Source of the DNA: Paracentrotus lividus
Lineage: Eukaryota > Echinodermata > Echinoidea > Camarodonta > Echinidae
Reading direction: 5' to 3'
Assembly (NCBI GenBank): GCA_940671915.1
Contig: CALNVZ010002974.1
Span: 22,936,052 to 23,000,051, forward strand
Length of the DNA stretch: 64,000 nt
This document shows, one piece after another, positions 62,117 to 64,000 of this stretch. The notes under the pieces are model-generated. The model searched no databases, was not told the DNA's origin, and worked only from the letters and a program-made list of their open reading frames with translations. The position numbers and the translations under genes are program-made. The stretch's first letter is position 1, and every line of letters starts with the position of its first letter.

Positions 62117-62580
62117 GGCGGGGGGGGTCCCCTAGCTTTAATCTCCTGAAGTTTTGTGTCCCCCGCCCTTTCCACTTTGCCGGTCATCTTGGCTATTTTT
62201 GGCGGGGTGATTCTTTGGGGATTTTTTTTCCCAAAAAAAGTTGCTTAAGACCCACAATGGCCATTATTTGGTGATAGGGTTGTAATATATAGTTTTTTAA
62301 GTTTAAATCTAGGTTCATGGTTACATGCTTTAGGTCTCATGTCCAGGGGCTAGGCGTTTGTTGAAGTAAACAGTAAATAGTATGTGATTGGTTTTTAAAG
62401 AAAAGGGGCAAAAATAGGCATGATGGGGGATGGACAAACATTTTTGGGGGGAAAAAGGGGATAATCCCAGAAGAAGGATTGGGGTTATCGATTACTACAA
62501 AAAATTTATAGCCAGGGGGTCCCGAAAAAAGTGACAGCGGGACAAAAAAAATACAAGAAATTAAAGCTGGTTGCCAAATT
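62117..62580. mobile_element. Compact copy of the inverted-repeat (foldback) family
   Basis: 62140-62345 carries left-arm words (CTTTAATCTCCTGAAG, TTTTTTTCCCAAAAAAAGTT, ACAATGGCCATT) and 62400-62580 carries their inverted counterparts (GGGGGGAAAAAGGGGATAAT, CCCGAAAAAAGTGACAGCGG, ACAAGAAATTAAAGCTG). The middle (62290-62350) matches 46090-46160. It shows how close together the two arms normally lie. Confidence 0.6.
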
Positions 62581-63145
62581 AGGCTATTCTATGGCAAACA
62601 AGAAACAAACATGCATGTTTAAAGGATGCCAATTTTAATCAATTTTTTTTTTTCAGGCTTTTTTTTTTTCAATTAAAAGGGCTTTCATGAATTATAGATG
62701 AAATAAACGTGGTGGAAATTCTCTCTCTCTCTCTCTCTCTCTCATTCTCTTCTCTCTCTCTCCTCTTTCATTTGTCTACCTATTAAAAAATTAATTGTAC
62801 AGTTGAGAGTGATTGATTTGGTCAGATGTTAAAAAAATAATATCGTATTTACAGTCATATTGGTCATGAATTCATTTGAGCAATGATATCGAATAATCTA
62901 TACGTGCTTGTTAAATGTAATTTCATTTGACATAAGAATTATACGGTTTATATAATCATTATTGTATAATGCTTTGATCTGGGGAACTTGCTATGGGACA
63001 GAATACATTTTGGAATTTAATGATGAGATGTAATAATACTCAGGCTTTGTTTTTAGATTATTAAGGCTCTTGCACTGACATACCGTGTTAAAATTTTTTT
63101 TTTTTTTTTAACTTTAAAAATACTCAATTGGTAATTAGGGATGTG

Positions 63146-63197
63146 ATTAAATTGAGGCGCTATATAAATTATTATTATTATTATTATTATTATTAGC
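63146..63197. repeat. 'Gcgctatataaat-(att)n' dispersed repeat, second clear copy
   Basis: GAGGCGCTATATAAATTATT then about ten ATT triplets; same layout and orientation as 18575-18632. Confidence 0.65.
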
Positions 63198-64000
63198 CTG
63201 ATAAGATCATTTTCAATTTTTAGATTTTAGACCCCAAACTTCGAGATTACATGAAGGAATAACCAAAACATTACTGAGGGGTATTACTGTTCCATGTCTC
63301 ATTGAATGATCCCCTTTTTCTTCTTTTTAATGATTGTTTAAAGTTGTCAGCTACGACCATTACCGTAACATCTATGTTTCAATCTTTCCTTGCAGAGTAA
63401 GTTGTTGGGCGGATCCTAGCTCAAAGTACCAATTAGATAAAGGTTGTTGTGATAATTAGGAGATTTAAGCCTGTTTTTTTTTTTTTTTTTTAAAGAGGAA
63501 ACGATGAAGCCGGTCAGGGTGAAAATTTCACCAAACAATAAAAGAAAAGAGAAAGAGAGAGAGGGAGAGAGGAGATTGGTGAAAACAATATTGAGGTAAA
63601 TCATTATTTACAGTTAGTTTAGGTTTTGACGATTTATTTATTTTAAAAAAAGAGAAAATAAAAAATCATCATAAGCTCTCAATTGATTGGAAAATAATTA
63701 TCATTCGCCCCCCCCCCCCCACCTCTCTCCTCTCTCTCTCTCTCTCTCTCAATTAAAAATTTCTTTTGGACCCATAGAAATTTTGAAAAGCTACGGGCAC
63801 AGTTCGGAAAACTTTTCCGGGTTTTATACAAGAGTCAATGAGCAGGCCTGGAGCGATTAAAAAAAAAGAAAGAAAAAAAAAAAAGAAAGACGCATTGCTG
63901 TTGCACCCCTGCTTTCATAATGGTGGCAAACATAAAAACTTGCAAAATTTTATATAACAACAAAAAGACATGATTATTTTGGGAAATAAGTAGGGCGTTA

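Larger units (their letters stand above)
60822..64000. other. Upstream flank of the sulfatase gene
   Basis: Should contain the sulfatase promoter or 5' UTR next to 60822; no TATA box is clear. A G-run at 60979-60988, GT-rich tract at 61853-61960, T-rich tract at 61980-62116, the compact inverted-repeat element at 62117-62580, (CT)n at 62720-62762, 'gcgctatataaat-(att)n' at 63146-63197 and poly-C/(CT)n at 63708-63750 fill it. No gene recognised. Confidence 0.65.

Overview
The window is animal nuclear DNA: small exons with GT-AG junctions, long AT-rich introns, many microsatellites, poly-C/G runs, TIR/MITE-type repeats and LINE fragments. Gene content (mitochondrial ALDH2, MAIP1, an ARSB-type sulfatase, the tail of an M14 carboxypeptidase), the frequent 'taggcctac' word and the repeat style suggest a marine deuterostome, most likely an echinoderm such as a sea urchin. 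The species call is inference.

Layout. 1-4424 is repeat-rich flank: a TTAA-flanked piggyBac-type MITE, a 53-bp tandem array and probable ALDH2 3' UTR. 4425-18081 (minus) is a complete 14-exon ALDH2 gene whose exons join in one frame to 522 residues. 18082-20815 is repeats, including a nested palindromic element. 20816-21674 (plus) holds only the last two exons of a carboxypeptidase. 21675-25580 is LINE debris, a 57-bp palindrome and CT-rich DNA. 26222-30591 (minus) is a complete 5-exon MAIP1 gene (294 residues); the end of its last coding exon is repeated as a decayed tandem array in the 3' flank (25583-26282). 31590-37000 is a second tandem array split by an essentially full-length but dead CR1/L2-like LINE (minus). 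37515-60821 (minus) is a complete 7-exon arylsulfatase-B-like gene (523 residues) with a 16.6-kb first intron. 60822-64000 is low-complexity flank.

The genes do not form a pathway. ALDH2 and MAIP1 products act in the mitochondrial matrix; the sulfatase is secretory or lysosomal.

The points most worth checking are: (1) the MAIP1 stop-codon region amplified into a tandem array with a MITE inside one unit; (2) a 12-kb block (46310 to about 58440) after a 25-N gap, lying between the two arms of one inverted-repeat element and strongly G-rich/C-poor on the plus strand, which may be an over-filled assembly gap or a giant insertion; (3) a three-copy repeat inside sulfatase introns and a decoy copy of a sulfatase exon edge; (4) the orphan carboxypeptidase exons.
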